Assembly (NCBI RefSeq): GCF_014982975.1
Contig: NZ_JADCKL010000004.1
Coordinates: 124,001-188,000, forward strand
Length of the DNA: 64,000 nucleotides
Direction of reading: 5' to 3'
DNA from: Claveliimonas monacensis
GTDB lineage: Bacteria > Bacillota > Clostridia > Lachnospirales > Lachnospiraceae
Positions 1 to 9,572 of this stretch are shown here, piece after piece. Both the position numbers and the translations under genes were made by a program. Numbering within the stretch: the first letter of the stretch is position 1; the number at the start of each line of letters is the position of its first letter. The notes under the pieces were generated by a model, which was not told the DNA's origin, made no database searches, and saw nothing but the letters and a program-made list of their open reading frames with translations.

Positions 1-3000
1 GTATGCGATGATCAGTGACGGTCCCGGATATGCCTCAGCCTCAGAGATTGCCTTTACAGTCTGATTGAAATCAGCACCCATAGCGATCTGTGCAACATAT
101 ACGTATCCGTAGCTCATTGCGATGCTGGCAAGATCTTTCTTCTTTGTCTCTTTTCCGCCTGCTGCGAACTGAGCAACCGCGCCTGTCTTTGTAGCCTTGG
201 AGGACTGTCCGCCTGTGTTGGAGTAAACCTCTGTATCGAATACCATGATGTTGATATCCTTGCCGCTTGCAAGTACATGGTCAACACCGCCGAATCCGAT
301 ATCGTAAGCCCATCCGTCACCACCGAATACCCACTGGGATTTCTTGGCCAGGAAGTCTTTGTTGTTTACGATGTCCTTGCATACTTCGCAGTCGCATCCT
401 TCCAGAGCTTTTACAAGATTGTCTGTAGCTGTTCCGTTTGTAGCGCCGCATCCGTATGTGTCAAGCCACTCTTTGCATGCAGCTTTCACTTCCTCAGAAG
501 CTTTGTCGGACTCCATAACAGACTCAACTTTTGTCTTCAGACCTGCTCTGATTGTGTTCTGAGCCAGCAGCATACCATATCCGAACTCTGCGTTGTCCTC
601 GAACAGGGAGTTGTCCCATGCCGGTCCTTTGCCTTCCGGTGTTACCGTGTAAGGTGTGGACGGTGAGGAGTTACCCCAGATAGAGGAGCATCCTGTAGCG
701 TTGGCAATGTACATTCTGTCACCAAAGAGCTGTGTGATCAGTTTTGCGTAAGGTGTCTCGCCACATCCTGCACATGCGCCTGAGAACTCAAGCAGCGGCT
801 GTTTGAACTGAGAACCTTTTACTGTATTTTCTTTGAATTTTGCTACTACTTCCGGTTTTACAGGAATCTCTCTTCCGAAGTCGAATCCTGTCTGGCATCC
901 TGCGTTCTCTTCCATGTTTGCCATAACGAGAGCCTTCTCGCCCTTCTTGCCCGGGCAGACATTTGCACAGGAACCGCATCCTGTACAGTCGTAAGCTGAT
1001 ACAGTGATGGCGAACTTCATGCCAGGCATGCCGATCATATCGATCGTGTCAAATCCTTCCGGAGCCTTGGCTGCCTCTTCCTCTGTCAGCGCTACCGGGC
1101 GGATAACTGCGTGCGGACATACATACGCACAGCGGTTACACTGGATACAGTTCTCTGACTTCCATACCGGGATGTCTACTGCGATACCGCGCTTCTCGTA
1201 TGCAGATGTACCGGACGGTGTGGAACCGTCTACGTAATCCTTGAAGGCAGATACAGGCAGTGTATTTCCTTCCTGAGCATTTACTTTGGACTGGATATTC
1301 TTAACGAAGTCTACGACCTCTGTCCTTCCGCCCTTAACCTCAGGTGTGAATAATCCTTCATCTGCACAGTCTTTCCAGCTCTCGGGAACTGTCACTTCGT
1401 GCACCTGTTTTGCACCTGCATCGATGGCATCGTAGTTCATCTGTACGATCTTGTCACCTTTTCTTCCGTAGGTAGCCTTTGCAGCGGCCTTCATCAGGTC
1501 GATGGCTTCCTCTTCCGGAATGATGGCAGCCAGTTTGAAGAATGCAGACTGAAGGACTGTGTTGATACGTCCGCCAAGTCCGATCTCCTTACCGATCTTG
1601 ATACCGTCGATCGTGTAGAATTTGATGTTGTGGTTAGCGATGAATGCTTTCACCTGTCCCGGAAGGTGTTTCTCCAGTCCTTCCATATCCCACGGGCAGT
1701 TCAGAAGGAATGTTCCTCCGTCTACCAGCTCCTGTACCATGTTGTACTTGTTGATGTAGGACGGGTTGTGGCATGCAACAAAGTTAGCCTTCTTGATCAG
1801 ATATGTGGATTTGATCGGCTTCTTACCAAAACGAAGGTGAGACATTGTCACACCGCCGGACTTCTTGGAGTCATAGTCAAAGTAAGCCTGTGCGTACATA
1901 TCTGTGTTGTCACCAATGATCTTGATGGAGTTCTTGTTCGCTCCTACAGTACCGTCGGCTCCAAGTCCCCAGAACTTACAGTTGATGGTTCCTTCCGGAG
2001 TTGTAACAAGCTGCTCGCCCTCTTCCAGGGAAAGTCCTGTCACGTCGTCCACGATACCGATCGTGAATTTCTCTTTTTCTGTGTTATTGTATACAGCAAC
2101 GATCTGTGCCGGTGTTGTATCCTTGGAGCCTAATCCGTAACGTCCGGAAAGTACCGGAACTGCGTCGAATTTTGTTCCCTTTAATGCAGCGACAACATCC
2201 AGCCACAGAGGCTCGCCAAGAGCTCCCGGCTCTTTTGTTCTGTCTAATACAGAGATTGTCTTAACTGTATCCGGGATTGCATCGATCAGTGCCTGTGCGC
2301 TGAACGGTCTGTACAGACGTACTTTTACAAGGCCGACTTTCTGTCCTGCCGCGAGCAGGTAGTCAACTGTCTCCTCGATTGTGTCGCATACAGAGCCCAT
2401 AGCGATGATGACTTTCTCTGCATCCTCTGCTCCGTAGTAGTTGAACAGCTTGTAGTCTGTGCCGATCTTGGCGTTAACCTTGTCCATGTACTCCTGAACG
2501 ATAGCCGGCATAGCTGTGTAGTACGGGTTGCTTGCCTCTCTTGCCTGGAAGAAGATATCCGGGTTCTGAGCGGAACCTCTCTGGCACGGATGGTTCGGAT
2601 TCAGAGCGTGTTTTCTGAACGCATCGATGGCATCCATATCTACCAGATCCTTCAGGTCTTCGTAATCCCATGTCTCGATCTTCTGGATCTCGTGAGATGT
2701 ACGGAAACCGTCAAAGAAGTTGATGAAAGGAATGCGTCCCTTGATAGCTGCGCAGTGTGCAACCGGTGTCAGGTCCATAACTTCCTGTACGCTGGACTCG
2801 CAGAGCATTGCGCATCCGGTCTGACGACAGGCATAAACGTCTGAGTGATCACCGAAGATAGAAAGCGCGTGGCTTGCAAGTGCACGGGCAGATACGTTGA
2901 ACACGCCCGGAAGCTGCTCGCCGGCGATCTTGTAAAGGTTGGGGATCATAAGAAGCAGACCCTGGGAAGCTGTATAAGTAGTAGTCAGGGCACCTGCTGC

Positions 3001-3225
3001 CAGTGATCCGTGAACAGCACCTGCTGCGCCGGCCTCTGACTGCATCTCTGTAACCTGCACTTCCTGTCCAAAGATGTTCTTTCTTCCCTGTGTCGCCCAC
3101 TCGTCTGTGGCCTCTGCCATAACGGATGAAGGCGTGATCGGGTAAATAGCTGCAACGTCTGTATATGCGTATGACGCATGAGCTGCCGCATGATTACCAT
3201 CCATGGTCTTCATTTTTCTTGCCAT
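1..3225 (-). CDS. nifJ: Pyruvate:ferredoxin (flavodoxin) oxidoreductase, 3' end cut by window edge
   Basis: Oxidises pyruvate with CoA to acetyl-CoA and CO2, passing electrons to ferredoxin; cytoplasmic, central to anaerobic fermentation. The frame is open for 1075 codons from the ATG at 3225 to base 1; the family is usually about 1175 residues, so roughly the last 100 are outside the window. Seen: N-terminal PFOR domain (YPITPSSVMAE), two ferredoxin-like cysteine clusters near residues 690-703 (CIQCNRCAYVCP) and 746-757 (CTGCGSCANVCP), then the C-terminal thiamine diphosphate domain (CAGCGETPYAKL; GGDGWAYDIGFGG). All domains of the single-chain enzyme are thus present in order. The start is set by AGGAGG at 3235-3240, 9 nt upstream. 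Codon choice is more restricted than in neighbouring genes, as expected for a highly expressed protein. Confidence 0.97.
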   Translation of the reverse strand, partial: MARKMKTMDGNHAAAHASYAYTDVAAIYPITPSSVMAEATDEWATQGRKNIFGQEVQVTEMQSEAGAAGAVHGSLAAGALTTTYTASQGLLLMIPNLYKIAGEQLPGVFNVSARALASHALSIFGDHSDVYACRQTGCAMLCESSVQEVMDLTPVAHCAAIKGRIPFINFFDGFRTSHEIQKIETWDYEDLKDLVDMDAIDAFRKHALNPNHPCQRGSAQNPDIFFQAREASNPYYTAMPAIVQEYMDKVNAKIGTDYKLFNYYGAEDAEKVIIAMGSVCDTIEETVDYLLAAGQKVGLVKVRLYRPFSAQALIDAIPDTVKTISVLDRTKEPGALGEPLWLDVVAALKGTKFDAVPVLSGRYGLGSKDTTPAQIVAVYNNTEKEKFTIGIVDDVTGLSLEEGEQLVTTPEGTINCKFWGLGADGTVGANKNSIKIIGDNTDMYAQAYFDYDSKKSGGVTMSHLRFGKKPIKSTYLIKKANFVACHNPSYINKYNMVQELVDGGTFLLNCPWDMEGLEKHLPGQVKAFIANHNIKFYTIDGIKIGKEIGLGGRINTVLQSAFFKLAAIIPEEEAIDLMKAAAKATYGRKGDKIVQMNYDAIDAGAKQVHEVTVPESWKDCADEGLFTPEVKGGRTEVVDFVKNIQSKVNAQEGNTLPVSAFKDYVDGSTPSGTSAYEKRGIAVDIPVWKSENCIQCNRCAYVCPHAVIRPVALTEEEAAKAPEGFDTIDMIGMPGMKFAITVSAYDCTGCGSCANVCPGKKGEKALVMANMEENAGCQTGFDFGREIPVKPEVVAKFKENTVKGSQFKQPLLEFSGACAGCGETPYAKLITQLFGDRMYIANATGCSSIWGNSSPSTPYTVTPEGKGPAWDNSLFEDNAEFGYGMLLAQNTIRAGLKTKVESVMESDKASEEVKAACKEWLDTYGCGATNGTATDNLVKALEGCDCEVCKDIVNNKDFLAKKSQWVFGGDGWAYDIGFGGVDHVLASGKDINIMVFDTEVYSNTGGQSSKATKTGAVAQFAAGGKETKKKDLASIAMSYGYVYVAQIAMGADFNQTVKAISEAEAYPGPSLIIAY

Positions 3226-3284
3226 TTTCTTGTTCCTCCTTAGATTTTTGAAAAATAATAATTTAATTTTTCACATATATCTTT

Positions 3285-3313
3285 ATTATAGACCGTGCCA
3301 TTTTAAAAGTCCA
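3285..3313 (-). promoter_or_regulatory. Promoter of nifJ
   Basis: On the minus strand, a -35 of TGGACT (3308-3313), a 17-bp spacer and a perfect -10 TATAAT (3285-3290). It lies just beyond the lgt stop codon, so nifJ probably has its own strong promoter in addition to any read-through from lgt. No intrinsic terminator was seen between lgt and nifJ. Inferred by eye. Confidence 0.6.
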
Positions 3314-3317
3314 GATT

Positions 3318-4196
3318 TTACTCTGTTTTCTTTTGTTTCTTTTTCGGTACAAGCCCCCGTCGTCCGCACACGATCAGCACGACAGCCACCACCACCAGTA
3401 CCCCTGCCAGCACCTGGGACACCGGGATCTCCGTGCCCGGGAACCATAACTGATCCGTCCTGAGGCCCTCGATCCAGACACGCCCCGCGCCGTAGCCTGC
3501 AAGGTACATCAGGAAAAGCTCTCCGTTGAACTTTTTGTGGGTCCGGTACAGCAGAAGGATCACCAGCACCATAAGGCACCAGAGCGACTCATAGAGGAAA
3601 GTCGGATGTACCTGGATATAGGACACGCCGTCTATCACATCTATATGCTCCCGGATGTTCTCAGACACATCCGAGGAGCGCACCGCATCCAGGGGGATCC
3701 GCATAGCCAGGAGATTGTCCGTGTAATCACCGAAGGCCTCCCTGTTAAAGAAATTTCCCCATCTGCCGATCATCTGTCCGGTGATCAGACCGAAGCCCCC
3801 TGTGTCCAGCAGAAGGGCAACCGGGAGTTTTTTCACCCTGGCCACCACAAACACGGTGATGACCGCGGCTATGACGCCGCCGTAGATGGCCAACCCGCCG
3901 TGGCGGGTATTGAATATCTCCAGCAAATTGTCCTTATACATATCCCAGGCGAACACGACATAGTAGATCCGCGCGCCGATAATACCGAAGATGATGCCGA
4001 AAATAGCGATATCAATGTAATCTTCCTGGTTCTGGTTTGTGCGCTTCGCCTCCATCATGGCCATGGCAATGCCCGCCAGCATACCGATGCCGATGACAAT
4101 GCCGTAGTAGGCAATATCGAATCCGAAAACCGTGACGGTCTTTCCCACATTGTCCAGATGAATGCCAATGTTTGGGAATTCAATTGAAGTGTGCAT
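3318..4196 (-). CDS. lgt: Prolipoprotein diacylglyceryl transferase
   Basis: Transfers diacylglycerol from phosphatidylglycerol to the lipobox cysteine of prelipoproteins; integral membrane enzyme. The 292-residue protein has about seven hydrophobic segments and the Lgt signature GRWGNFFNREAFG (around residues 145-157), plus HPTFLYESLW and the RTDQLWFPG stretch near the C-terminus. Length is typical. It ends in a lysine-rich tail (KKKQKK), normal for the cytoplasmic end. AAAGGA lies about 11 nt upstream of the ATG. It follows ychF with a 30-nt gap. Substrates for it in this window include the sugar- and nickel-type binding proteins with clear lipoboxes. Confidence 0.96.
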   Translation of the reverse strand: MHTSIEFPNIGIHLDNVGKTVTVFGFDIAYYGIVIGIGMLAGIAMAMMEAKRTNQNQEDYIDIAIFGIIFGIIGARIYYVVFAWDMYKDNLLEIFNTRHGGLAIYGGVIAAVITVFVVARVKKLPVALLLDTGGFGLITGQMIGRWGNFFNREAFGDYTDNLLAMRIPLDAVRSSDVSENIREHIDVIDGVSYIQVHPTFLYESLWCLMVLVILLLYRTHKKFNGELFLMYLAGYGAGRVWIEGLRTDQLWFPGTEIPVSQVLAGVLVVVAVVLIVCGRRGLVPKKKQKKTE

Positions 4197-4226
4197 GATA
4201 TATCTTGTCCTTTCCCGCCAGTCTTT

Positions 4227-5327
4227 CTATACGTTGAACCGGAACAGCATAATATCTCCGTCTTTCACAACGTAGTCCTTTCCTTCCAGGCGGACCAGGC
4301 CTTTTTCTTTTGCTGCATTGTGGGAGCCGCAGGCGATCAGATCGTCGTAGGCCACCACTTCGGCCCGGATAAATCCTCTCTCAAAGTCAGAGTGGATCTT
4401 GCCAGCAGCCTGGGGTGCTTTTGTACCGTTCTTGATCGTCCATGCCCGCACTTCCGGCTCCCCTGCCGTCAGATAGCTGATAAGTCCAAGGAGACGGTAG
4501 CTTGCCTTGATAAGCTTTTCAAGGCCGGACTCGGAGAGCCCCAGATCCTCCAGGAACATCTTCTTCTCGTCATCGTCCAGCTCTGCGATCTCCTGCTCGA
4601 TCTGCGCGCACACAACGAACACCTCGCAGCCTTCTTTGTCCGCGTACTCCCTCACCGCCTGCACGCCGGCATTGGCGGCGCCATCGTCAGCCAGGTCGTC
4701 CTCAGCTACATTGGCGGCAAAAATCACCGGCTTGTAGGTGAGAAGGTTGTAGCTTTCCAGCCACGCCTGCTCCTCTTCGTCCTCAGCGCCGTCAAAGCTC
4801 TTTGCCAGCTTTCCATCTTCCAGGTGCTCCTTTATTTTCTCCAGAAGCTTCAGCTCCTTGGCAGCCGTCTTGTCGTTTCTGGCCACTTTCGTGGTCTTGG
4901 CGATACGGCGCTCCAGAATCTCCAGATCTGAGAATACAAGTTCCAGATTGATGGTCTCGATGTCGCGGAGCGGATCAATGCTTCCATCCACGTGGACAAT
5001 ATTGCTGTCCTCAAAGCAGCGCACCACATGCACGATAGCGTCCACCTCACGGATGTTGGCCAGGAACTGGTTCCCAAGGCCCTCGCCTTTTGACGCTCCC
5101 TTTACAAGTCCGGCAATATCCACGAACTCGATGGCTGCAGGTATGATCTTCTTTGTATGATACATCTCTCCCAGCACATTCAGGCGCTCATCCGGCACAG
5201 TCACCACGCCCACGTTGGGATCGATGGTGCAGAAGGGATAGTTTGCTGACTCTGCCCCCGCCTTTGTCAGTGAATTAAACAGTGTACTTTTGCCTACATT
5301 GGGCAGGCCCACGATACCAAGTTTCAT
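4227..5327 (-). CDS. ychF: Redox-regulated ATPase YchF (Obg-like)
   Basis: Universally conserved P-loop NTPase of the Obg family that binds ATP rather than GTP and associates with ribosomes. The 366-residue length is standard. Visible: G1 [14 protein letters not shown] near residue 6, the switch [12 protein letters not shown]3 [17 protein letters not shown], and NVAEDD at the G4 position in place of NKxD, which is the hallmark of ATP specificity in this family. A C-terminal TGS domain follows ([25 protein letters not shown]). It is located between thiN and lgt, same strand, probably an extension of the housekeeping operon. Confidence 0.97.
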   Translation of the reverse strand: MKLGIVGLPNVGKSTLFNSLTKAGAESANYPFCTIDPNVGVVTVPDERLNVLGEMYHTKKIIPAAIEFVDIAGLVKGASKGEGLGNQFLANIREVDAIVHVVRCFEDSNIVHVDGSIDPLRDIETINLELVFSDLEILERRIAKTTKVARNDKTAAKELKLLEKIKEHLEDGKLAKSFDGAEDEEEQAWLESYNLLTYKPVIFAANVAEDDLADDGAANAGVQAVREYADKEGCEVFVVCAQIEQEIAELDDDEKKMFLEDLGLSESGLEKLIKASYRLLGLISYLTAGEPEVRAWTIKNGTKAPQAAGKIHSDFERGFIRAEVVAYDDLIACGSHNAAKEKGLVRLEGKDYVVKDGDIMLFRFNV

Positions 5328-5358
5328 ATCTATTTTTTCCTTTCTTTCTTATGTTTCA

Positions 5359-6018
5359 TTATCTGCCGTCCCGGGTCTCCATCAAGATGACGATACCACT
5401 GACAAAATCAATGACCACCTCGTCCTCCTCGATCTGATTGCTGACGCAGAGACTGTCGTACGGGGTCAGCGTATGCTCGGTTAAGGGATATTTCGCCCCC
5501 CTGATGCTGAATCCAAAGACAGGTTCCCCCAGCGGGAAAACGGAGAAGTAATCTCCGAAGGCCTCCTCTTTCCTGAGATGCGTCTCTCCGCCTATAAGGC
5601 GGATCTTGTTCTGGGGATCCAGGATCACCGCTTCCACTCCGGCCTTAAAGGGAATGGTCAGTGTCTGGATGTTGGCCCAGAGGTGATCGATCCGGCTTCC
5701 GGTGGCGCCCAGAATTACCATCTCGTGGCATCCCAGCGTTATGGCAAGCCTGACCGCAATCTCTGTGTCTGACGCATCTTTCACCGGATTGTACTCACGC
5801 ACCGACACATGGGTCTCGTTTTTATAATAGTCCACGATCTCCTGGGACAGACTGTCAAAATCTCCCACGATATAACTGGGCTGGATCCTGTGACGATACA
5901 GGAACTCCACCCCTTTGTCCACGCCGATAATGCATGGATCTTCGCACTCCCCGATGGTCTTTTCTATCAGCTCCTCATACAGAATTCCCCCGCTGATGAT
6001 CACTGCTCTCCTACTCAT
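5359..6018 (-). CDS. thiN: Thiamine pyrophosphokinase
   Basis: Transfers pyrophosphate from ATP to thiamine to make thiamine diphosphate, the cofactor needed for example by the pyruvate oxidoreductase at the window start. 219 residues, typical. Key stretches: VGDFDSL (about residue 51), the KDASDTEIAV segment and LGATGSRIDHLWAN, characteristic of bacterial TPK. The ATG overlaps the 3' end of rpe by 8 nt, so translation is probably coupled. The position downstream of rpe matches yloS (thiN) in Bacillus subtilis. Confidence 0.95.
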   Translation of the reverse strand: MSRRAVIISGGILYEELIEKTIGECEDPCIIGVDKGVEFLYRHRIQPSYIVGDFDSLSQEIVDYYKNETHVSVREYNPVKDASDTEIAVRLAITLGCHEMVILGATGSRIDHLWANIQTLTIPFKAGVEAVILDPQNKIRLIGGETHLRKEEAFGDYFSVFPLGEPVFGFSIRGAKYPLTEHTLTPYDSLCVSNQIEEDEVVIDFVSGIVILMETRDGR

Positions 6019-6673
6019 AGCTCTTAAATATCTCCATAAATTTTTTTGTGTTTTCCTGCGGATCTCCGTTAAAGACAGCCGAGCCGGCGACGATCACATT
6101 AGCTCCCGCATCCAGCACTTCCCGGACATTGGTCAGGTACACGCCCCCGTCTACCTGGATATCAAGATCCAGCCCTTTCTCCCTGACCATCTGCCGCACA
6201 GCACGGATCTTCTCCAGAGACTCCGGAATAAACTTCTGCCCTCCGAATCCGGGATGGACGCACATGATAAGGATCATCTCCACATCGTCCAGATACCCCT
6301 CCACCTCTTCCGCCGGAGTCTCCGGGCAGATGGAGAGCCCCGCCTTCATGCCGCACGCATGGATCTTGTCCAGGGCAGCCTTCACATCCGGGCAGGCCTC
6401 CAGGTGGACAGTCACACCGTCCGCCCCCGCCTCCTGAAAGGCCTCCACGTAGCGGATCGGATCCTGTACCATAAGGTGGGCGTCCATGAACTGCCCCGTA
6501 GCGTGACGGATGGATTTCAGCACAGGCATGCCGAAAGAAATACTGGGGACAAACATGCCGTCCATGACGTCAAAGTGAAGCCAGGCAGCTCCGTTTTCCT
6601 CTGTCAGTCGGATTTCCTCGCCCAGCTTTGTAAAATCTGCCGCCAGAATAGACGGCGCCAAAATGTACTCCAT
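6011..6673 (-). CDS. rpe: Ribulose-phosphate 3-epimerase
   Basis: Interconverts ribulose 5-phosphate and xylulose 5-phosphate in the pentose phosphate pathway; cytoplasmic TIM barrel. 220 residues, usual length. Seen: LAPSILAADF at the N-terminus, the metal-binding HFDVMDGMFVPSISFG, MCVHPGFGGQKF, and the phosphate-binding VDGGV and AGSAVF. GGAGG precedes the ATG. It is 4 nt downstream of rsgA and overlaps thiN, in the conserved Firmicutes order. Confidence 0.97.
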   Translation of the reverse strand: MEYILAPSILAADFTKLGEEIRLTEENGAAWLHFDVMDGMFVPSISFGMPVLKSIRHATGQFMDAHLMVQDPIRYVEAFQEAGADGVTVHLEACPDVKAALDKIHACGMKAGLSICPETPAEEVEGYLDDVEMILIMCVHPGFGGQKFIPESLEKIRAVRQMVREKGLDLDIQVDGGVYLTNVREVLDAGANVIVAGSAVFNGDPQENTKKFMEIFKSYE

Positions 6674-6677
6674 AGCC

Positions 6678-7556
6678 TCAATACCTCCTCTTTTCCTTCA
6701 GCTCCTCATACATGTCCAGATAGCTGTCGTACCGGGCCCTGTGGATCTCTCCTGCGTCCACCGCCGCCTTCACGGCGCAGTCCGGCTCATGTACATGGTC
6801 GCATCCATTGTATCTGCACTGTCCCTCGTAGGGGAAGAATTCCGGGAAGTAGTGCTTCAGCTCTTCCTTCTCAAAATCATTGGTGTAGAGGGAGCTGAAC
6901 CCCGGGGTGTCCATGATGTAGGAATTTTCATCTATGGCAATGAATTCGCTGTGGCGGGTAGTGTGCCGCCCTCTTGCGATCTTCTCGCTGATGGAGCCGG
7001 TCTCCATCTGGATTTCGCTCTGGAGCAGATTGATGAGGGAGGATTTCCCCACGCCGGAAGGCCCTGCCACTGTGGTGGTCTTCCCCTCCAGGATCTCCTT
7101 CAGCTGCCGGATATTTTCCTTTTTCTCCGCGCTTGTAAAAATGATCCTGCACCCGCAGCCCCGGTAAATATCCTCCAGATCCGCAATACGCGGGCCATCG
7201 GCGATGTCCTTTTTGTTAAAGCAGAGCACTGCCGGGATCTCCTTTCTCTCCATCATGACAAGAAAGCGGTCCAGCAGGTTCAGGTGAGGGTCCGGCTTTG
7301 CTGCCGCAAAGACAACAAGAGCCTGATCCACGTTGGCCACCGCGGGACGGATCAGCTCATTCTTTCTCGGAAGGATGCGGACCAGGCTGCCCTCCATGTC
7401 TTTTTCGTCCAGCACATCGATCTCCACATTGTCACCCACAAGGGGTTTTTTATTCTCTTTTCTAAAAATTCCTTTTGCCTTACATTCGTAAATACCGGAT
7501 CCTGCCACGTGAACGTAGTAGAATCCGGCAATACCTTTTATGATTTTTCCCTGCAT
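6678..7556 (-). CDS. rsgA: Ribosome small-subunit-dependent GTPase A
   Basis: Circularly permuted GTPase that checks late 30S subunit maturation. 292 residues. N-terminal OB-like domain, then the permuted GTPase motifs in the order G4 (CFNKKDI, about residue 128), G1 (AGPSGVGKSSLINLL, about 178) and G3 (DTPGFSSL, about 227), followed by a zinc-binding C-terminal region containing CRYNGCDHVHEPDC. This order is diagnostic. It sits 3 nt after the prkC stop, as cpgA does in Bacillus, where the kinase phosphorylates it. Confidence 0.97.
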   Translation of the reverse strand: MQGKIIKGIAGFYYVHVAGSGIYECKAKGIFRKENKKPLVGDNVEIDVLDEKDMEGSLVRILPRKNELIRPAVANVDQALVVFAAAKPDPHLNLLDRFLVMMERKEIPAVLCFNKKDIADGPRIADLEDIYRGCGCRIIFTSAEKKENIRQLKEILEGKTTTVAGPSGVGKSSLINLLQSEIQMETGSISEKIARGRHTTRHSEFIAIDENSYIMDTPGFSSLYTNDFEKEELKHYFPEFFPYEGQCRYNGCDHVHEPDCAVKAAVDAGEIHRARYDSYLDMYEELKEKRRY

Positions 7557-7559
7557 GTA

Positions 7560-9572
7560 TTACTGTCCTTCTCCTGTGTCCGAGTCATCCGGCTCATCCG
7601 TATCTCCGCCGGATGAAGACTGTCCCTGACTCACCACAAGGTTGACCGTGGATCCTCTGGACACGCTAGATCCCACTCCCGGGTCGCAGGAGATCACCTG
7701 GCCGGCCGGCGCAGAGTCCTCCCTGTAGGTCACAGTTCCCACAGTCAGCCCGGCGCTTGCGATCATCTGGCGGGCATTGCTCTCTGAGACGCCCACAACA
7801 GAAGGCACGCTGACAGGTCTGGATCCAAGGCTCACCACAATGTTCACATTGGTCCCCGCATCCACCTTGGTTCCCGCTGAGGGATCCTGGGAGATGACAT
7901 TGCCCTGGGCTACGCTGTCACTGTAATCCGTAGTAACTGTCACATTCAGCCCGGCGCCTGAGAGGGTGCTCTTGGCTGTATTTTCATCTGTGCCCCGCAC
8001 ATCCGGAACACTGATCTTCTCTTCTCCCTTGCTGACTTGTATCGTCACAGTAGAGCCTTTCGCGGCCTGCGTTCCCGCTTCCGGGGTGGTGGCCACGACT
8101 TCTCCCTGAGGCTGGCTGCTGTAGACCGCAGTGGACTCCACCTTGAAGCCTGCGTCCTCCAGCGTCTTCTGGGCATCGGCTTCATCCTGGCCTACTACGT
8201 CAGGCACTTCCACCTGCTCCTCTGCCTTGCCGGTGCTCACATCCAGCGTGATCTGCGTGTTCTTCTTTACTTTTTCACCGTCCTCCGGATCCTGTCCCAT
8301 GACATAGCCCTTGTCATACTGAGCGGACTCTTCCTGCTTGCCAATCTTCCAGCCAAGCCCTGCATCGTTGAGCTCCTGCTTGGCATCCTCCAGGGTCATT
8401 CCCACTACATCAGGCACTTTCACCTGGTCGCTCTCCTGCTCCTGCTGGGTCCCTGTGCCGCCGAAGCGGAACAGCCCGGCTGCCCGGCCTATCACAAGGG
8501 CAAGCACTAATATGATAATAACCGCCACAACAATGGTCATGATCTTGATGACTTTGTTCATGCGGGGATTGACTTCATCGCTGTCATGATCCTCGTCGTC
8601 CTCGTCATCATCCTCATTGTCCTCATCGTATTCTTCGCCGTAACTGTCGTCATCATCGTCTCCATAAGAGCTGCGTATATCATCCAGCTCATCCTCTGTG
8701 ATGATTACGGTATCTGCATTTCCCACAGGAACGATCTGGACAAAATCTCCGTCCGGATCCACAAGGGAATGCTTCAGATCCTGGATCAGCTCGTCCACAT
8801 CGCTGTATCTTCTCTCTGCGTTTTTCTGGGTACATTTCAGAATGATCTGTTCAAGACTGTAAGGGATGTCCGGTACCAGCTCAGAGGGAGGCGTGATCTC
8901 CTCCTGCAGGTGCTTCATTGCCACTTCCACCGTGGTATCCCCGTTGAAGGGAACCTGCCCTGTCACCATCTCGTACAGCGTGATGCCGATGGAGTAGATG
9001 TCGCTCTTCTCGTCGCTGTAACCGCCCCTTGCCTGCTCAGGTGATGTATAGTGAACCGATCCCATAGCCACTGTGGTCGTGGTCGTGGATGTCACCATCC
9101 TGGCGATGCCGAAATCCGTCACCTTCACTTTGCCGTCGTTGGATATAATGATGTTCTGGGGCTTGATATCCCTGTGTATGATGTGATGTTTGTGTGCCTC
9201 CTCAATACCTGAGCACATCTGGATCGCAATGCTGATCACTTCCCTGGCAGAAAGCCGCTTCTTACGATCTATATATTCTTTCAGCGTAATGCCTTCCACA
9301 AGTTCCATAACCATATAGTAAAGACCCCTGTCCTCCCCTACATCGTAGACGTTGACGATATTGGGATTCAGAAGACCAGCAGCCGCCTGGGCTTCAGAGC
9401 GGAACTTCTTTACAAACGTCTGGTCCTCCCGGAACTCTTTTTTCAAAACTTTGATCGCGACATAGCGGTTCAGCATTGTATCCCTGCCTTTGTAGACATC
9501 CGCCATGCCGCCTGCGCCTATCTTCTCTATTACCTCATATCTGTTTCCTAAAAAAATACCATCTTTTACCAT
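7560..9572 (-). CDS. prkC: Ser/Thr protein kinase with four PASTA domains (PrkC/Stk1 type)
   Basis: Membrane kinase that senses muropeptides or lipid II and phosphorylates cell-wall, division and translation factors. 670 residues. Kinase domain 1-270: GAGGMADVYKG loop, Lys41, HRDIKPQN (Asp135), DFG (Asp153), and a threonine-rich activation loop (TSTTTTT, 161-167). Juxtamembrane residues about 304-333 are nearly all Asp/Glu, an unusually acidic stretch. One membrane helix at about 343-362, then four extracellular PASTA repeats, each beginning with a VPDV/VPSV-type motif (about 386, 455, 522, 588), and a Ser/Gly/Asp-rich tail. The start overlaps the stop of the phosphatase gene by 7 nt, so the kinase and phosphatase are coupled. 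Confidence 0.97.
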   Translation of the reverse strand: MVKDGIFLGNRYEVIEKIGAGGMADVYKGRDTMLNRYVAIKVLKKEFREDQTFVKKFRSEAQAAAGLLNPNIVNVYDVGEDRGLYYMVMELVEGITLKEYIDRKKRLSAREVISIAIQMCSGIEEAHKHHIIHRDIKPQNIIISNDGKVKVTDFGIARMVTSTTTTTVAMGSVHYTSPEQARGGYSDEKSDIYSIGITLYEMVTGQVPFNGDTTVEVAMKHLQEEITPPSELVPDIPYSLEQIILKCTQKNAERRYSDVDELIQDLKHSLVDPDGDFVQIVPVGNADTVIITEDELDDIRSSYGDDDDDSYGEEYDEDNEDDDEDDEDHDSDEVNPRMNKVIKIMTIVVAVIIILVLALVIGRAAGLFRFGGTGTQQEQESDQVKVPDVVGMTLEDAKQELNDAGLGWKIGKQEESAQYDKGYVMGQDPEDGEKVKKNTQITLDVSTGKAEEQVEVPDVVGQDEADAQKTLEDAGFKVESTAVYSSQPQGEVVATTPEAGTQAAKGSTVTIQVSKGEEKISVPDVRGTDENTAKSTLSGAGLNVTVTTDYSDSVAQGNVISQDPSAGTKVDAGTNVNIVVSLGSRPVSVPSVVGVSESNARQMIASAGLTVGTVTYREDSAPAGQVISCDPGVGSSVSRGSTVNLVVSQGQSSSGGDTDEPDDSDTGEGQ

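Noticed and set aside
3241-3300. Terminator between lgt and nifJ
   Set aside because: The AT-rich segment has no stable stem with a U tract; it fits better as the nifJ leader.
7620-8420. Tandem DNA repeats
   Set aside because: These are the four diverged PASTA domains of the kinase, similar at protein level only.
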